Origin: Siderastrea siderea
Taxonomy: Eukaryota > Cnidaria > Anthozoa > Scleractinia > Rhizangiidae
Direction of reading: 5' to 3'
NCBI GenBank assembly: GCA_964030785.1
Contig: OZ034969.1
Span: 58,501 to 122,500 of the forward strand
Length of the DNA stretch: 64,000 nucleotides
Both the position numbers and the translations under genes were made by a program. Under the pieces are notes generated by a model. The model had not been told where the DNA came from. It was given only the letters and a program-made list of their open reading frames with translations, and ran no database searches. Positions within the stretch are counted from its first letter, which is position 1; every line of letters starts with the position of its first letter. Below are positions 41,501-53,905 of this stretch, in pieces.

Positions 41501-44500
41501 AACAATGTAATAGGCTTTATTTACCTATTATTAACCGAGCAGGAGGTCTGTATGGGAGAATCTTGACCGAGGTCGTGAGTACAGACCGAACGCAGTGAGG
41601 TCTGGACACACGACCGAGGTCAAGCTTCTCCCATACAGACCGACTAAGCTCGGTTAGTAAGATGTTTATTATATGGCCAAACAAGAAACCTTTAATTCGC
41701 TTAATGTAAATGGTTCGTACTAGCTGACATTTTGCTTGCAAAAGTCGATGAGCTGAACTTAAATCTGCCAAAGTTTGCTCGTCCTCTACCTTTTTTCTCG
41801 TCAGGCTTGTTGGCGCTTCATTTTAGTATTTTTAGAAGGAAATAGTCAATATTTTTGCAGTTTAGTTTGTTCCTTTGTCACCGCAAAGTGTAACCGGTCA
41901 AGATGCCGGTCAAGATGGGAAAATCTAGACCGCGGTCAATATCGATTCCAGCCAATCAAATTCGTGAATTCGGTAGTTCCCAGTCCTTGTGAGACACCGC
42001 CATATAATAATATTTTTTCTGAAGTATCTCAGCGGTCCGGAATCCTGAATCCTTGAATCTGATTGGCTAATGACGCGCGCTCCAGCGGTCCGGATTTTCG
42101 GATTTTCCCATCCGGACCCCGCGTACGGACCGCTCTAATCCGCGGGAAAACCTTGAAGTGAAATCATTTTACTCCAGCACAGCGAAACGTTGGATTTTTC
42201 TTCTTAAAAATGGAACTTTTCTCTCACTAACCGTTGTACAGTAAAAGGAAATATCAGCAATGGAATAAAAGGCCTGGTTATTCTCCGAAAAAGGCGAGTA
42301 TTCCTGTGGTTTTGTTGAGAAAATTTTGCTGGCTTGCTTTTTTCGAGCTGTAGTTTTCTTATTGACACTGCAAGTTAGTCTTTTGACCTCCGTTTCTCGT
42401 TTGAAATTTCGTTATTTTCCTTGGAGATCTCTTTTCTAATCGTGTCCCATTTAGCTTCATTCAAGACAATATATGATTATTATTGATTGTTAGCTAAAAT
42501 AGTCAAACAAAAAACCTCGCATCGCTGTGTCTTCGACAAGAGCTGCTTCATGTCAACAGTTTTTACAGTCGATTTGCGAAAATCTTGACCAAGAACGAAC
42601 AAAAATGTTTAAAATACTAAGATATGTAGCAGAGTTCGCGGAGCGTATGCCTTAGTTTTCACTAAAAGTCTTGCTTGTTAAATAAAGATCTTTCGGTACT
42701 GAAAACCAAATTTAAACGTGTGATTTCATTTTGAACAAGACAAAGCTTATTTCTTTATTCTTGCTATGAGACGTTGGGGTTTGTTCCAGTAACGCTTATT
42801 GTTTTATGATATAATTATTTTCAGTTCTATTTTATTGTTAGTCTATCCTTTTTCCCTACGGTTTGCTAGCGGCTCTTTCGCAGAAGCTTAATAATTTTAA
42901 ATAGCTTTGAGCATAGGAACTAGCGCACGTAGAAGGACTGTTTACAAACAGTTCTCAAACCAATTCGCCTCGTTCCACCTCCAAAATTGCAGAAAAAACG
43001 AACACGTTATTCACCGGCCTAGGTCGGTCCGTATAGGGAAAAACTGTGCCCTCGGTCTTGAGTACGGCCCTCGGCCTGCGGCCTTGGGCCGTACTCAAGA
43101 CCTCGGGCACAGTTTTTCCCTATACAGACCTCCCGGCCGGTGAATAACATATATATAGAAAACAAAACATAACTGTACTGTGCTCTTATAACGGGATTTT
43201 CCAAGATCGAAATCGTTTTCAAAATTCGACGTTTCGACGTTTTATGTGAATATGAGAGGCAAACGTTTTAGGAAAAGTATTGTTAAAACTTTGTTTTAAG
43301 AGATGAGAGAAATTTTTAAGACTAAACTTTTGCTATTTTGAAAAGCAAAAATGCGAAAGTTTCATTACTTTATTAAGGTACTGAAACTTTGTAAGGAGCA
43401 GATTATGTTGGGGAGTGGACCCACTATTGTCTACTGTTAGTTTTTACCTGCCCCCTCCCCCCCCCCCCCCCCATTACAGGCTTCATGATGTGATATTTGT
43501 GATTTTTATCTTTAGTCACTAATTCAAGAGTTAGATTCTGAGCGTGAGCGGAGGTGGAAAGCTGAACAGGCTGCAAGAAAAATGGTGGATGTGGTTAAAG
43601 AGCTGCAACTCAAAGGTTTAGTGGACAACTTATACTCTACTTGGCTAAATAATAAAGCTCCACTGCGTGACAAGCTCTAAGTCTGAAGCAAACGTTTGAT
43701 ATTTTCGACACAGCAAAAGTGTAAAAAAACTTGAACAGATAGCCATACAGATGTTGTCAACTTTTGGTTTAGGAATATCAGTTATCATCATGCAGGGCTG
43801 CAAATAATTTTTCTTTCTTGAAAGGGCATACGTGCGACCAAGTCTCTATTTTGGTCGGACAAAACAGAAATGTGGTCGGACGTTTTTTTAATTATTATTT
43901 TTAAGTGGAAGTCTTTTTGAAATAATTATTTCTTATCATTATTTGTCCGGACGTAATGTCCGACCGAAGTTAAGTTTTCGTCGGACGTGGGCCGATTTTA
44001 GTCGGACATTGTCCGTTGACCGACAGTTATTTGCAGCTCTGTCATGGTAAATTGTTCACGGGTTGACTAATGAAAGCTCCCTAAACTGATTCGGTTTTCC
44101 ATCACAGCTGGTTCTTTTAAGAACCATTACTTTTACCCTGTTCTCTTCCGTTTTCCTCTTCAGACAACTTCAGTTTAGCTTGGTTTCGTAATGATCATTT
44201 GAGTTCAATAGTGATAAATGATAAAAACGGTGTTTATGTTAAAAGCAAAATAGATGTCTTACTAAAGCTTTGGTCAATACTTGCTTCTAACAGTGTTCCA
44301 ATCCTGTTAGTTTGTAAGGTTGTTCATGTACGCAAACAGATTTTGTCCATTAGATTCAAATTCATCTAACAATCAGTTCAAGCCGTTAGTGCTGACGATC
44401 ATCTTTATTTTTCTGGAACAGAAGCTGAAGAAAAGAAACTAAGAGAAGCGTCACTTGCGGCCAGCAGTCGGTTAAAACGTGCTTTGCTTAAAGAGAAGGA

Positions 44501-45834
44501 AACCAAAGAGACACTTCAGAAGGCTTTACATGAAGTACAGGTAACCATTGTAATGTTTTATCCTGCTGATCAACTTTTGATGATATATTCTGTTTCTCTT
44601 TCGTGAATAAAACCAGTATAAACACAAGAATTGCTTGCAATGTGTACAGAGACGCATTGTGCACAGAGACGCAACAGTGAAAAAGATTTCGGATACAGAA
44701 GATTAGCGAATTTTAAACTCATCTAAGCGAAACTTGAAAACTAGATCATTGCATTTTCGATTTGTTTTTGTAGTGTAATTTGTCGTAATTAGTTATGTTA
44801 GGGCTAGCTGTTATTTCATTTTCAAACTTTCGTAGTTGGAATTTTTTACGATCTTATAGATATACTTTTGAGATTCTTGAAATCAATTCATGCTTAACCG
44901 CCAAGTTCTGTTTAGTCAAGAGAAGTTTATTTCTTGGAAATCTGCCATGCAGAAAGATATCACCCACACTCAACTGAGTGTTCGCAACGTGTCCAATATT
45001 AGTACTGAAAACACAATTCCGGTTACTTTTCGATTGATCCTATTGTTGGCGATGGAGCTACGGCCTGTAAGTGATCAGTTACATTTTGCAGGGACAAAAT
45101 GTCGAGCTGAACGAAGAAGTAAAAAGGTTAAAAGAGAGCGAAGAGGATCAACAGAGTGCTCTGCGCGCCTTGGAGCAGGCAACTACAAAGATGGAGACAG
45201 ATAAGATCAAACAACAGGCTGAAGCTGTAAGTTAGTTTTCTCTAATCTCACAATTATGCAGTAACGGATTTTTAGACAACCACGAGGTCCCTTTTCTTTT
45301 ATCTCTCAAAATATATGTTCGGTCTCACGCAACTGTACCTTGTTTATGGTTGAATGTGTATAGGCAGTGTTTAACAAGTAAAGGCAGTACTTAGTGAATT
45401 TAAAGTGATTGAAAGTCTGCTGACTTGGTCAACGTGCTCTGTATTTAAAAAGCCAGACTCTGCTCATTTCCCGTTGTTGTTGTTGTTGTTGTTTATTACT
45501 GAGATAACGGCTATGCGCCCGGCAAGTGAGATTTAAACACGGATGCATGCCATGCCATGGATTGCTCTTTAGCAGCTGTAGTCAGTCTTAACTCTGTAGG
45601 AATATGCGCTGGAGTGCCAGTTGAGACAAACTGTCCTGTCCTGTCTTTTTCGGCGGTTTTTAAAGCTCTGGTTACAAGAACGATTTTTTTGCTTGTGTAG
45701 GGTGACGTTAAAAGTTTGTTTAAAGTTTGTAGCATCACCAGCGCGCGGTGGAATCTTGCGAGTGGTCAGCTTTCCACAGAAGTTGTGTGGCCTGTGCTTG
45801 TGTATCTGCGGCAGTTGCGTGGTCAGTTGATTAG

Positions 45835-45913
<79 letters not shown>

Positions 45914-45951
45914 ATCGATCGATCGATCAATCAAACAATCAATCAATCAAC

Positions 45952-45986
<35 letters not shown>

Positions 45987-48900
45987 CCAATCAATCAATC
46001 TAGCATAGTAGTAACAACCACTTGGCCCCAATAGATAAAATTTAAAACTTCTAACAATACTAATTATTGTGTTGACATCTGTTTAAAGTAACGTCGGGTC
46101 TGTGCTCGTGTAACCGTGGCCTTGTCAACTGCGTTGTTACAGGTTTCCCAGCTACAACAGGAGCAGATAAAAGTGGGCGCCTTAAGAAAGGAGTCAGAAC
46201 TGTTAAAACACTCGGTTAAACAACTCAAGGGCCAAGTTCATCAACTACAGGAACTGCTTGCTAACAGAGAGCAGGAACACAGGTATAACACTGTTTAGTT
46301 ACCAAACTCGACAATCATTGTACTAAATTGACACGCGATTGATGCTTGTTCGCAGGAAAGCTGTGGAAGGCCTGGTGCGAGTTGATAGCCAGGATGTACG
46401 GGTGATAGTGGATCGGGAGGTCGCTAAGCAGGAGAGTGTTCATCAGCAGATCATCAAAGAATATCAAGACAAGTAAGAAGCGCGGCGCTGGGAGGTTATT
46501 CCTACGATACAAGAAAACTCTATATTTTGTGATGAGCTTCTGATTTCTTGTGTTGTTTCTACTTGGACGAAGAGTAGAGCATTTCAACGGGGATCTGCTT
46601 CCCAGCTCAAACTATACCAGTGCTTTTTTCTGCTGTATTGCATCACTCATGCCGTCTCAACAAAGACGACATCTGTGCTATTACCTACAGTAGCTGCTGA
46701 AATGCAAAAAATTGGTCAAACATTCGTTTTGTTGTTGTCCTGATTCCAATTTGATCTTGATTAGAAGGGCAAACCAGATTTATTAGACTCGCTCTCAATT
46801 CGAGCGCTTTGTAATAGGGAATAAAAAAAAAGGTCGATTTGAAAAATTTCTGGACAAATTTCGTTGCTCTGTCAGTTTCTCCTACAAGCTGACTTGGCTG
46901 TTTTGTATGTATCGTAACAGGTTAAACAAGCGAGACCTGGAATATGCTGCACTTGAAGATGAATTTAGAATGGGTCTTCAGATCGAGGCTAATCGCTTCA
47001 GAGAGGTTGGTACGGCTAATATAGTATTGATTTTCAGGCGGCTCAGTAATTAAACATCTGTTTACAGTTATTTGGTTAAGTTCCGAATTAATTCGTATAC
47101 TGTATTCTTTTTAATATTAGCCTCTCCTTGCGGAAGTGCCACACACCCCTAGTTTCTTGAAATATGCGATTAAAAACGAACTTTTCCTCAGTCCTAAAAA
47201 AGTTGACTAGTACTCTATTTTTCCTTCCAAGTAGATTGCGCACACTGCAAACAGGTTTGTTGAGGGTACAAAGAAAACAAGGGATATCTGTTTAAGGAAA
47301 TAGAGTGGTGTGTTCTCTTTATTTATTGTGAATTTTTTCTGATTACACTTTTCTTTCCTTTCCGAGCAGTTACAAGAAGCGTTTGAGCGAACGAGTGATG
47401 AGTGCGCACAACAGAAAGAAGCTCTACACACTGTTAAACAAAAAGAAAGTAAAGCAACTAACATGGTCAACGAACTCACAGCGGTAGGAGTCCCTTTGTT
47501 GTACCTTGTAATATCGGTGTTCGCCAGTCTTTCAGCCCGGGTTCAAATACCTTCTTTGTCGGAGTCTTTATATCTCCGAGGATTAATTGTACCCGCAATT
47601 CTCGTAACATACATTGCCAAGTAACATCAGATATCCTTATGCGTCATCCTGACTTGCAACTTTCAAAGGACTCGTGATTACTCGCGAGTGTTTTTATTGA
47701 GCAATAAGAATCACAAACCCCAATTAACATTCTTTTTTCTCCTGTCTTGTCTTATACTTAGATGGTAAAAGAGCAGCGTGCAAGAATCACTGAGCTATCA
47801 CGAGGAAGACAAGAAATAATCGGGGATTACAAGGTAAGGCGGAGACAGTCACTTTTTCCTCGTAGATACATCATGTTATCAACCTAAAGTCACCATCTAG
47901 CATGGAAATCTAAGTATGACACAAGACATCACCAAGAGCAATTGCGTCATCATTGGGGTAACCATTACTCCAGGGGTAAACACAATCATACCTACCTTAC
48001 CATCTTTCTGCTGCTAATTTGTTTTCGCAGGAACGAATCCAGAGCTTAGAGAAACGACTGAGTGAAGCCAATAAACAGCTGTCGAGACTGGAAGTATTAG
48101 AACAGGTCAGCTGAGCTTAAACAGTTACTAAACCGCCATAATTTCCAATGCTAAGGATGTTTTTCTTGTGGTTTGATTGATTTTTGTTATAACTTGTGTT
48201 ATCGTGTTTCACTTTTAATTTTTTCAGGACAAAGCCAAGTTGTCGGCTCAGATACGAGCTCAAGGCTCCGTGATTGAAGGCTTGAGAAGTGAGCGAAAAT
48301 TGTGGAGCGAGGAGCTCGCACAACAAGGTACCGTAAAACAACAAAACGATATCTTCTCTAAAGCGAAGCTAGGAATGTAAAGATTCACTTGAAAAGTCCT
48401 TTAAAAATGCCCTTTTTTGTAATTCCTCTCAGGAGCATTGATAGACCTTCTTTCGTGACCTTGTTGCTCTAAGAAGTCGACTTGTGCAAATCTAGAACAG
48501 TGGAGGTGTTTGCGAGTGCATGCACGTAGACTACGACCGAGTACGTCCGGTTTTCTACCAACTGATGAAGATAAGAGAAACAGCGAGTCGATTTTCCGCG
48601 CGCTGGTGTCGGCTTTGATGCATGCTCACTTGTTTTGCTTTTTACTTGTCTTTTACTGATGGAAAAGAGTAAGCGCTCGCAGTTTTCTTGCACGCGCTTT
48701 GTTTTTGTTACTGAATTGTAACAAGAGTGTGAAATTCTTCTTTCGTTTCTTTGCCCGGTGACATTTTTTGATGAAGGCTCCTGTCAAGAAACTACCTCCG
48801 AGACATGTACTGACTATTTGTTGTTAATAGGAGCATCTCTGGCCCAGGATCGCGGACGAATGGAGGCGCGCATTGAAGCTCTAACGGCTGAGGTCAGCGA

Positions 48901-51900
48901 ACTCAAGAAAGAATGCCAGGTTAGTATAACTACTGTTACAGCATCCGAAAACACGCCCCCATTTCTATCACATGAAAGTCGGTCTCCGCCCTATAAAAAG
49001 AAAAAAAAAAGAAGCGTTTAGTCTTCCAACTGCTCAGCCCATACAGGGCGTGTTGATAGTTCACGTCGGAAGTTCTGGAGAATGAGCCAAGGTTATTGCA
49101 TACTCTCATTACCACACTATATATTACCTAATTTACAAATAGCTAAATGAAAATCAGCCTTCGGCAGTACCAAATCAATTATTTTTACAACACTGATAAA
49201 TCCTAGCCACTCAATTATTTCAGTGGTCAGTGGTTTTCCAAAAAGTTTATTTGATATTTATGTTTTAATCACTGTTTCAGAGTGCTAATGAAACGATCAG
49301 TATCAAGTCCAAAGTGATCGAGGATCAGACAGACTCCATAAGAAAACTTAAACAGGTCAGTTTACTTAAGAATGCGTGGAATCAGTTAGACGCCTTAAGG
49401 AAAACACACAGCAAAGAAAGACTCACGGTTTATTCAGTTCACCCCTACATCCTTGTTTTTATTGCTGTCCAGCTGAGTAGGAGGGTATGGTATTAAAGCA
49501 GAAGATAAAGTCTTGCTTTATCTTATGTAGAAACTGGCGGATCAAGACTCTGACTTGCGTCAGAAGAAAGAGGACAGCATGGCACGTGAGAGAAACCTTG
49601 AACAGCAGTTAGCTGCCGAGACTGCCAACAATCAGGAACTACAGGTCAGATCTGAGATCCTTACATTGTAACACATGCTGTAAGACGCAAGAGTTTGAAA
49701 TATAGGTCTAAAATTGCGGGACTCGAGAGCCTTTTCTCAAAGAAAGAGCTCGAACAAAACACACTGTCATCGTTTAGCTGAAAAGAGTCCATGTGTAACA
49801 TAGGCTACACATAGGCGGTCATTCCTCTTGTGGTAGTTCATAACCTAATCCTATCCAATCAATTCAGACATGTCTCGGAGACACGGAGAAAGTTCCTGAA
49901 AAAGGCAGTTAAACCGGCTCCGGCTTATTCGCGGTAGAAACAGTTAGATAAAGTAATTTATTGTATTACATTATATTGTGTCTCTTGTTTGTTTCTTAAA
50001 TTTTGAATCAAAATTAAATAGGAGCAAGTGGACGCACTTATAGATCGCAAAGAATCACTCAAACAAGAACTTAAGACAACCCAAGAGGATCTTGAAACAA
50101 GCAAAGAAAACCACAGGTTTGTTGACATTCTGGTTTTAGGAACAGGGTTGGTGCTTTTGGATGCACTAAGGCGTTAAGCTAGGGTTTACTAACCGTTACG
50201 GTGCCTTCTCTGTTACATTGCACTCGAGTTAGCACCAGATGTCCCTTACCTTGTTTTATATTTTGATTTCTTCAATAAAAGAAATATTTACTTCCAAATT
50301 AATGTGAGGAAGGAGTCTGTAGTTTCCCAGCTGTTTTGTGAGTCCGGTCTTCATCTTCCTTGCAGAAGAAGGCGAGCGCACAAAATGGCTGCAATGTTTA
50401 TGTTCCATTTCCATTTTTGATCCTCTTTTCTCAAGGTGAGGCGTTGTGCTCAAGCATTCACACGAAACAAAATTAAAAAAAAAAAATGGCCGGTGGACAG
50501 TCTACTTAACATACGTTTTTCTGACATCGTAGGACACTGAAGATAAAGTGGCAAGAAAAGAGTGAACTCATTGGCAAGTTGGAGAAGGAAGTTGTCGAAA
50601 TGCGAAACAACTTTAAAGAAAAAGAGAAAACACTCACTGAAGAGAGAGACAAAGCAATTAAGGCAGCAGAGTAAGACACAAAGATAATAACAAAAACGAC
50701 AACAACTAACAGCAAACAAACTATAAAGGACCTTTACTATCAGTAGGAACCAGCACCCTTGGTGCTTGGAATCCGTTTGAGCGGCCAATGGACCGAGGAA
50801 ATGGAGGCTTTTGCTTTGCAAACAAATTAAGTGAAACTAAATAAATTAATTGTTAGTTAAGCGCAATCTTTATAGTCATTTTATGTGGTAATAATGATCA
50901 CAAACCTTTGTGGTTTAGTTCTGCTGTGGAAAGACTAAAAGCGTGTGATGACGCATTCCGCAAACAACTGGAGCAGGAGAGGAGGACACATGAACAACAC
51001 ATTCAAACGCTGAACAATGAGAAACAGAAGGAGATAGAACAGGCCAACGCCAAGGTAAGCTACAGACCTTGAAATGCACTTTGAATACACTTTACACATT
51101 CAAACCTGAAACAACGAGAAACACAAGGAAATAGAACAGGTCAACGCCAGGGTAAGCTACAGACCTTGAAATTGTAAGTGAACACACTTTACACATCCAC
51201 ACATTCAACAACAAGAAACAGAAGCAGATAGAACAGACCAACGCCAGGGTAAGCTACAGACCTTGAAATTCACTTTGAATACACTTTACACATTCAAACA
51301 TGAAACAACGAGAAACACAAGGAAATAGAGCAGGCCAACGCCAAGGTAAGCTACAGACCTTGAAATTTTAAGTGAACACACTTTACACATCCACACATTC
51401 AACAACAAGAAACAGGAGGAGATAGAACACGCCAACACAAGGGTGCGTTACAGAACGTGACATTCACTTTGAACACACTTTACACAAACAAAAACAAAAT
51501 CAGTCGAACGATGAGATACAGCAGGAGACACAACATGCCAACAAAAGGGTGAGCCGCAAACCTAGACATTGACTTAATTTTCTAGGAGAGCCGAAAATTG
51601 TTTCTTAAAACGTCCACTTGGGAAAAATTTCAAGACGAACAGTACTCTATTAGTGCTTAGTGGCCATCATTGATTTCATTCGGAGACTTAAAGAATGCTC
51701 TTTGTTTCCAGGCAATTATAACTCACAAGACCGATTTTTCTCAAAAGAGGAGTTAGTGTCTCGTCGACAGCGGCAGAATTAGTAATTTAGAGTTGATCCT
51801 GGATTCACTAAAAATTGAGACGGATGCGAAGCAAATCAGTTAGCATTCGCTTCGTTTCCATGCCAGTAACCGCTGGAATCTAAGCCTATTTTTCTTTTTC

Positions 51901-52034
51901 AGGTATTGGAAGTAGAGGACGAAATGCGGATACTTTTACAAGAGAATGCACTGACCAAGAAGACTTTAGAACAGCGGCTCAAGAAACTTACATCGGCTTT
52001 TACAGAAATTCAACAGGACTTAGCTGGAACGTGA
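29506..52034 (+). CDS. LRRCC1: LRRCC1-type centrosomal LRR and coiled-coil protein, complete
   Basis: Exons: 29506-29819, 33926-34251, 34361-34416, 37847-37966, 40288-40374, 40530-40578, 40886-41157, 43516-43615, 44422-44540, 45092-45226, 46143-46282, 46356-46472, 46921-47005, 47370-47483, 47762-47833, 48031-48105, 48228-48327, 48831-48919, 49281-49355, 49531-49644, 50022-50116, 50533-50670, 50919-51054 and 51903-52034. All phases fit, giving 1,019 codons (human about 1,032). Residues about 35-215 carry SDS22-like leucine-rich repeats (VNLHCNNIS, HLDLSSNHI, TLNLSCNEL, KLDLSYNVI). A Ser/Lys-rich linker follows to about 408, then near-continuous coiled coil to the end. Segments such as SERERRWKAEQAA, SERKLWSEELAQQG and the final FTEIQQDL match vertebrate LRRCC1 as I recall it. 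The protein is centrosomal/centriolar, with a role in centriole and spindle-pole structure. Its introns are heavily loaded with transposons. Confidence 0.93.
30102..31037. mobile_element. TIR element with TA target, LRRCC1 intron 1
   Basis: The left end TACCTTATTCTCACTTAATT mirrors the right end AATTTAGTGAGAATAAGGTA. TA at both outer edges fits a TA duplication. Inside, 30411-30545 is a further palindrome (CCAATTCGGTCTGTAATCAT and its complement). No transposase frame is present, so this is a non-autonomous element, about 0.94 kb. Confidence 0.75.
31706..31742. repeat. Perfect hairpin inside homeodomain element
   Basis: GGGGGCCACGGTTTTAGC is followed directly by its complement GCTAAAACCGTGACCCCCC with one mismatch. 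It lies in the 5' part of the homeodomain gene region. Confidence 0.7.
31736..32329 (+). pseudogene. Homeodomain gene of the TIR element, frameshifted
   Basis: Exon 1 ends at the donor CAAAG/GTACAT (31874) and exon 2 starts after TGCTTAG at 32088; the joined phase is good. Exon 2 opens with a basic stretch (RGKRKRAAS), then helix 1 (SHLQKMALEALFKES), a frame change near 32193-32199, helix 2 (GVIEEFAKLNNL) and the recognition helix (TVKVWFNNKRQR) with the invariant Trp, Phe, Asn and Arg of homeodomains. It stops at TAA 32329. A second frame change lies near 31800. The upstream boundary is uncertain. With two indels this copy is probably dead, but the homeodomain fold is unmistakable. It is not similar to any specific homeobox class I can name. 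Confidence 0.7.
34648..36794. mobile_element. TTAA-flanked TIR element in LRRCC1 intron 3
   Basis: The left end TTAA/GGTGGCTCCATACAGTTT mirrors the right end AAACTATATGGAGCCACC/TTAC. The TTAA on the left and TTAC on the right suggest a TTAA target, as in piggyBac or Kolobok elements. It is about 2.1 kb long and no transposase motif is seen in the 121- and 131-codon frames, so it is probably non-autonomous. Confidence 0.65.
36795..37846 (+). other. LRRCC1 intron 3 remainder
   Basis: AT-rich sequence with a short ACTACAACT-type repeat near 36990-37022 and AATTTTTAAA-rich stretches. No gene or clear element was recognised. Confidence 0.5.
38480..39640. repeat. Diverged minisatellite, ACGGAGAAACGTT units
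   Basis: Twenty or more irregular units of roughly 45-60 bp each start with TACGGAGAAACGTTGAGAAG or a variant, followed by ACAAGACTAAT. It fills the core of the hAT-like element and is interrupted by a SINE fragment at about 39118-39227. Confidence 0.8.
39118..39227 (-). mobile_element. tRNA-derived SINE fragment
   Basis: About 109 bp matches the SINE copy at 63719-63827 with one base difference, including the B-box region GGTTCGATTCC. It stops abruptly inside the tRNA-like part before the A box, so it is truncated. Confidence 0.8.
41253..41360. repeat. GC-rich palindrome, LRRCC1 intron 7
   Basis: CGCGCGAAATTTCGAGGC and its complement face each other over about 108 bp, with CGAAATACGC and TATTTCG at the outer edges. 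It is a small fold-back element without coding content. Confidence 0.75.
41527..41661. repeat. Palindromic fold-back element
   Basis: TTAACCGAGC..GGTCTGTATGGGAGAA on the left is mirrored by TTCTCCCATACAGACC..GCTCGGTTAGTAA on the right. It lies in the 2.4-kb intron before the 43516 exon; the rest of that intron shows no gene. Confidence 0.8.
43006..43148. repeat. Palindromic fold-back element
   Basis: GTTATTCACCGGCC..GTATAGGGAAAAACTGTG is mirrored by CACAGTTTTTCCCTATAC..GGCCGGTGAATAAC. The 143-bp near-perfect inverted repeat is GC-rich at the centre. A C run lies nearby at 43457-43473. Confidence 0.85.
43794..44040. mobile_element. Small MITE, GGGCTGCAAATAA ends
   Basis: AGGGCTGCAAATAA on the left is mirrored by TTATTTGCAGCTCT on the right. 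GTCGGAC words occur repeatedly inside. It is about 247 bp, in an LRRCC1 intron. Confidence 0.75.
45832..45998. repeat. (TCAA)n microsatellite
   Basis: More than 35 TCAA tetranucleotides with a GATC-rich interruption at about 45910-45928, in an LRRCC1 intron. The Ser/Ile/Asn/Gln-repeat frame here is an artefact. Confidence 0.95.
51010..51560 (+). repeat. ~97-bp tandem repeat copying an exon end and its splice donor
   Basis: The last bases of LRRCC1 exon 23 and its donor (GAACAGGCCAACGCCAAG/GTAAGC) recur with donor-type GT at 51055, 51152, 51249, 51345 and about 51442, with a more diverged copy near 51550. Only the first is used in the frame that joins to the last exon. The copies carry A/G-rich coding-like sequence with degraded frames. 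Confidence 0.85.
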
Positions 52035-52563
52035 ATAATGCCAAAAATTCGCTTAGATCTGTTTCAAAGAAGATGTAAAATATTTATTTGTACATAGTCT
52101 GATAGATAATTAAACAAAACAGAAAATAAAACGAATTTTTCTCTTGTTAGTATTTGTGTTTGATTAGCATGGAAATTACCGTGAGCAGTTTTATGTACAC
52201 GCAAAATAAATAAAAAGAAGTGTTTCGTAGGTTGATGCGGATCATAAAGCCCCATGCACACGAGCAAATTTTCTATGACAAATGTTATTTGCTCGTGTAG
52301 CGCATTTTTTGGAGCTTTAATCGGGCCTAACCAAGCGAGGTAGCCGTTTCAGGCAATTTCTCTTCTTTAAGAAGCATTTTAACACTACGAGCCTCCATTT
52401 TCATAGTCCATGTGAACTCGCTATCTTTATCTGCTCCGCATTTTTAGCTGCATGTCGCAATGAAAGTGTTGCTACCGAGCCACAAGATTTTCTTAAAAAA
52501 CGAACCTTTTATTTTTAGATAAAAAATTTCACTTACTTCGTGCAACTTTCCGGCTTTTCTTTA
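52035..52563. other. LRRCC1 3' UTR and intergenic
   Basis: An AATAAA lies near 52125, about 90 bp after the stop, and another lies near 52205; either could serve as polyadenylation signal. Nothing else is recognised. Confidence 0.5.
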
Positions 52564-53905
52564 ACCTGCGATCAGGCTCTATTTTTGTTTCGCTCGGTAA
52601 AACATTCAGGCGGACGGGCGAAACGAAAAATAGAGCCTGATACAATTCTTCTACGGAACGTCTGCCGCCCACCTTTTTTGATTGATTGACATTCAGCAAA
52701 ACAGCCAATCAAAATTTCTTCCGCTTGCACGATCCTCAGTATGCAAATTTCCCATAACGGCAATTCGCAGAAAGTCACGTAAATGTCGGCAAAATAAGAA
52801 AATCATAGGCTACGACATATCTTCTAGGCACAAGTACTCAAATTTACACGATTGCTAACTTGAAGGTTCCGGTGCTGTACATGGTTGCTCTGTCTGAGCT
52901 GAAACTGAATGGAAATTCAAAGCACGACGAGGTTGTCCTGTACCAAAATATGCTTGCACGCTTGAATCATTTCCCATTTCAGGTGGTATCCAGAAATATT
53001 CTCTTCCCATTTGTCACCGATTTTCTGCGTAAAAAACCTTGGGCAATTAAGAGAAATACCTTCAGTTTCATTCTTTAGAATAAAGATATAAATAAAACCG
53101 TTTATAAACAAAGGAGTATTTTGTAATTTAATTCGAGAAGTGATAAATATTTGAAATTAGCAGCGAATTTTATCTCTAAGCGCAAGCAGCAGCGAATTTT
53201 AAAACGAAGATCATTTATTATAAAACTAGTCAGATCCTTTGATGTCAATGTCAGAGATCAATAAAACGACATAAATATTAAACAATGAATGAATAAACTG
53301 AAAATCGTTATTGCGACTTGATTGCGGTTCTCGCCAAACATCAGTTTACCGTTAAGTTTACCGAATTATCGGTTGACTTGTTGATCATTCTTGGCGAAAG
53401 ATACTTGCTCGTCTGCTGTTCGTTTTGTTTCGTAAAACGCAGAAACAGCCACTACTCTGTTCATGTTATCAATACTAGTTGAAAGCCGTCAAATGAAAAT
53501 TCCGCGACATGATGCGATAAAACGGAATACATACTTCACTGTTGCTGTACTTCTCTGCTCCAGGTGAGAGACAGCTTGCGTCAAACCGAACGCCATTCTC
53601 AGGAGAGAAAGAAATTGTGACAATTCTCCTAGAACGACGAGAATTTATTAGAGCAACACGTTTTACTTCGGCAGACTTGTTCCTTGGTTGTTCCTTTTCC
53701 GATGGCGGTCGGATCGAGTCTCGTTGACAATTTACTTCCGTTGACAGCTCTATTGTTAAAGGGCCAATCAGATTGCGAGATTCCCGCGGCCAAAATTTGG
53801 CCGCCGACACGAACTCTTGTGAGAGATTGTATCAGGCCCTATTTTAGCGAGCGACCAACATAAGAGAATATGAGAGCGATGCTAAAATTCGGCCTGATCG
53901 CAGGT
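52564..53905. mobile_element. TA-flanked TIR element
   Basis: ACCTGCGATCAGGC on the left is mirrored by GCCTGATCGCAGGT on the right, with TA immediately outside both (52562-52563 and 53906-53907). A second mirrored motif, AGAGCCTGATACAAT and its relative ATTGTATCAGGCCCT, lies inside each end. It is 1.34 kb and lacks a transposase frame. TA target and length fit a non-autonomous Tc1/mariner-like or similar element. Confidence 0.75.

Noticed and set aside
45716..46003. 95-codon frame of Ser-Ile-Asn-Gln repeats
   Set aside because: Microsatellite translation inside an LRRCC1 intron.
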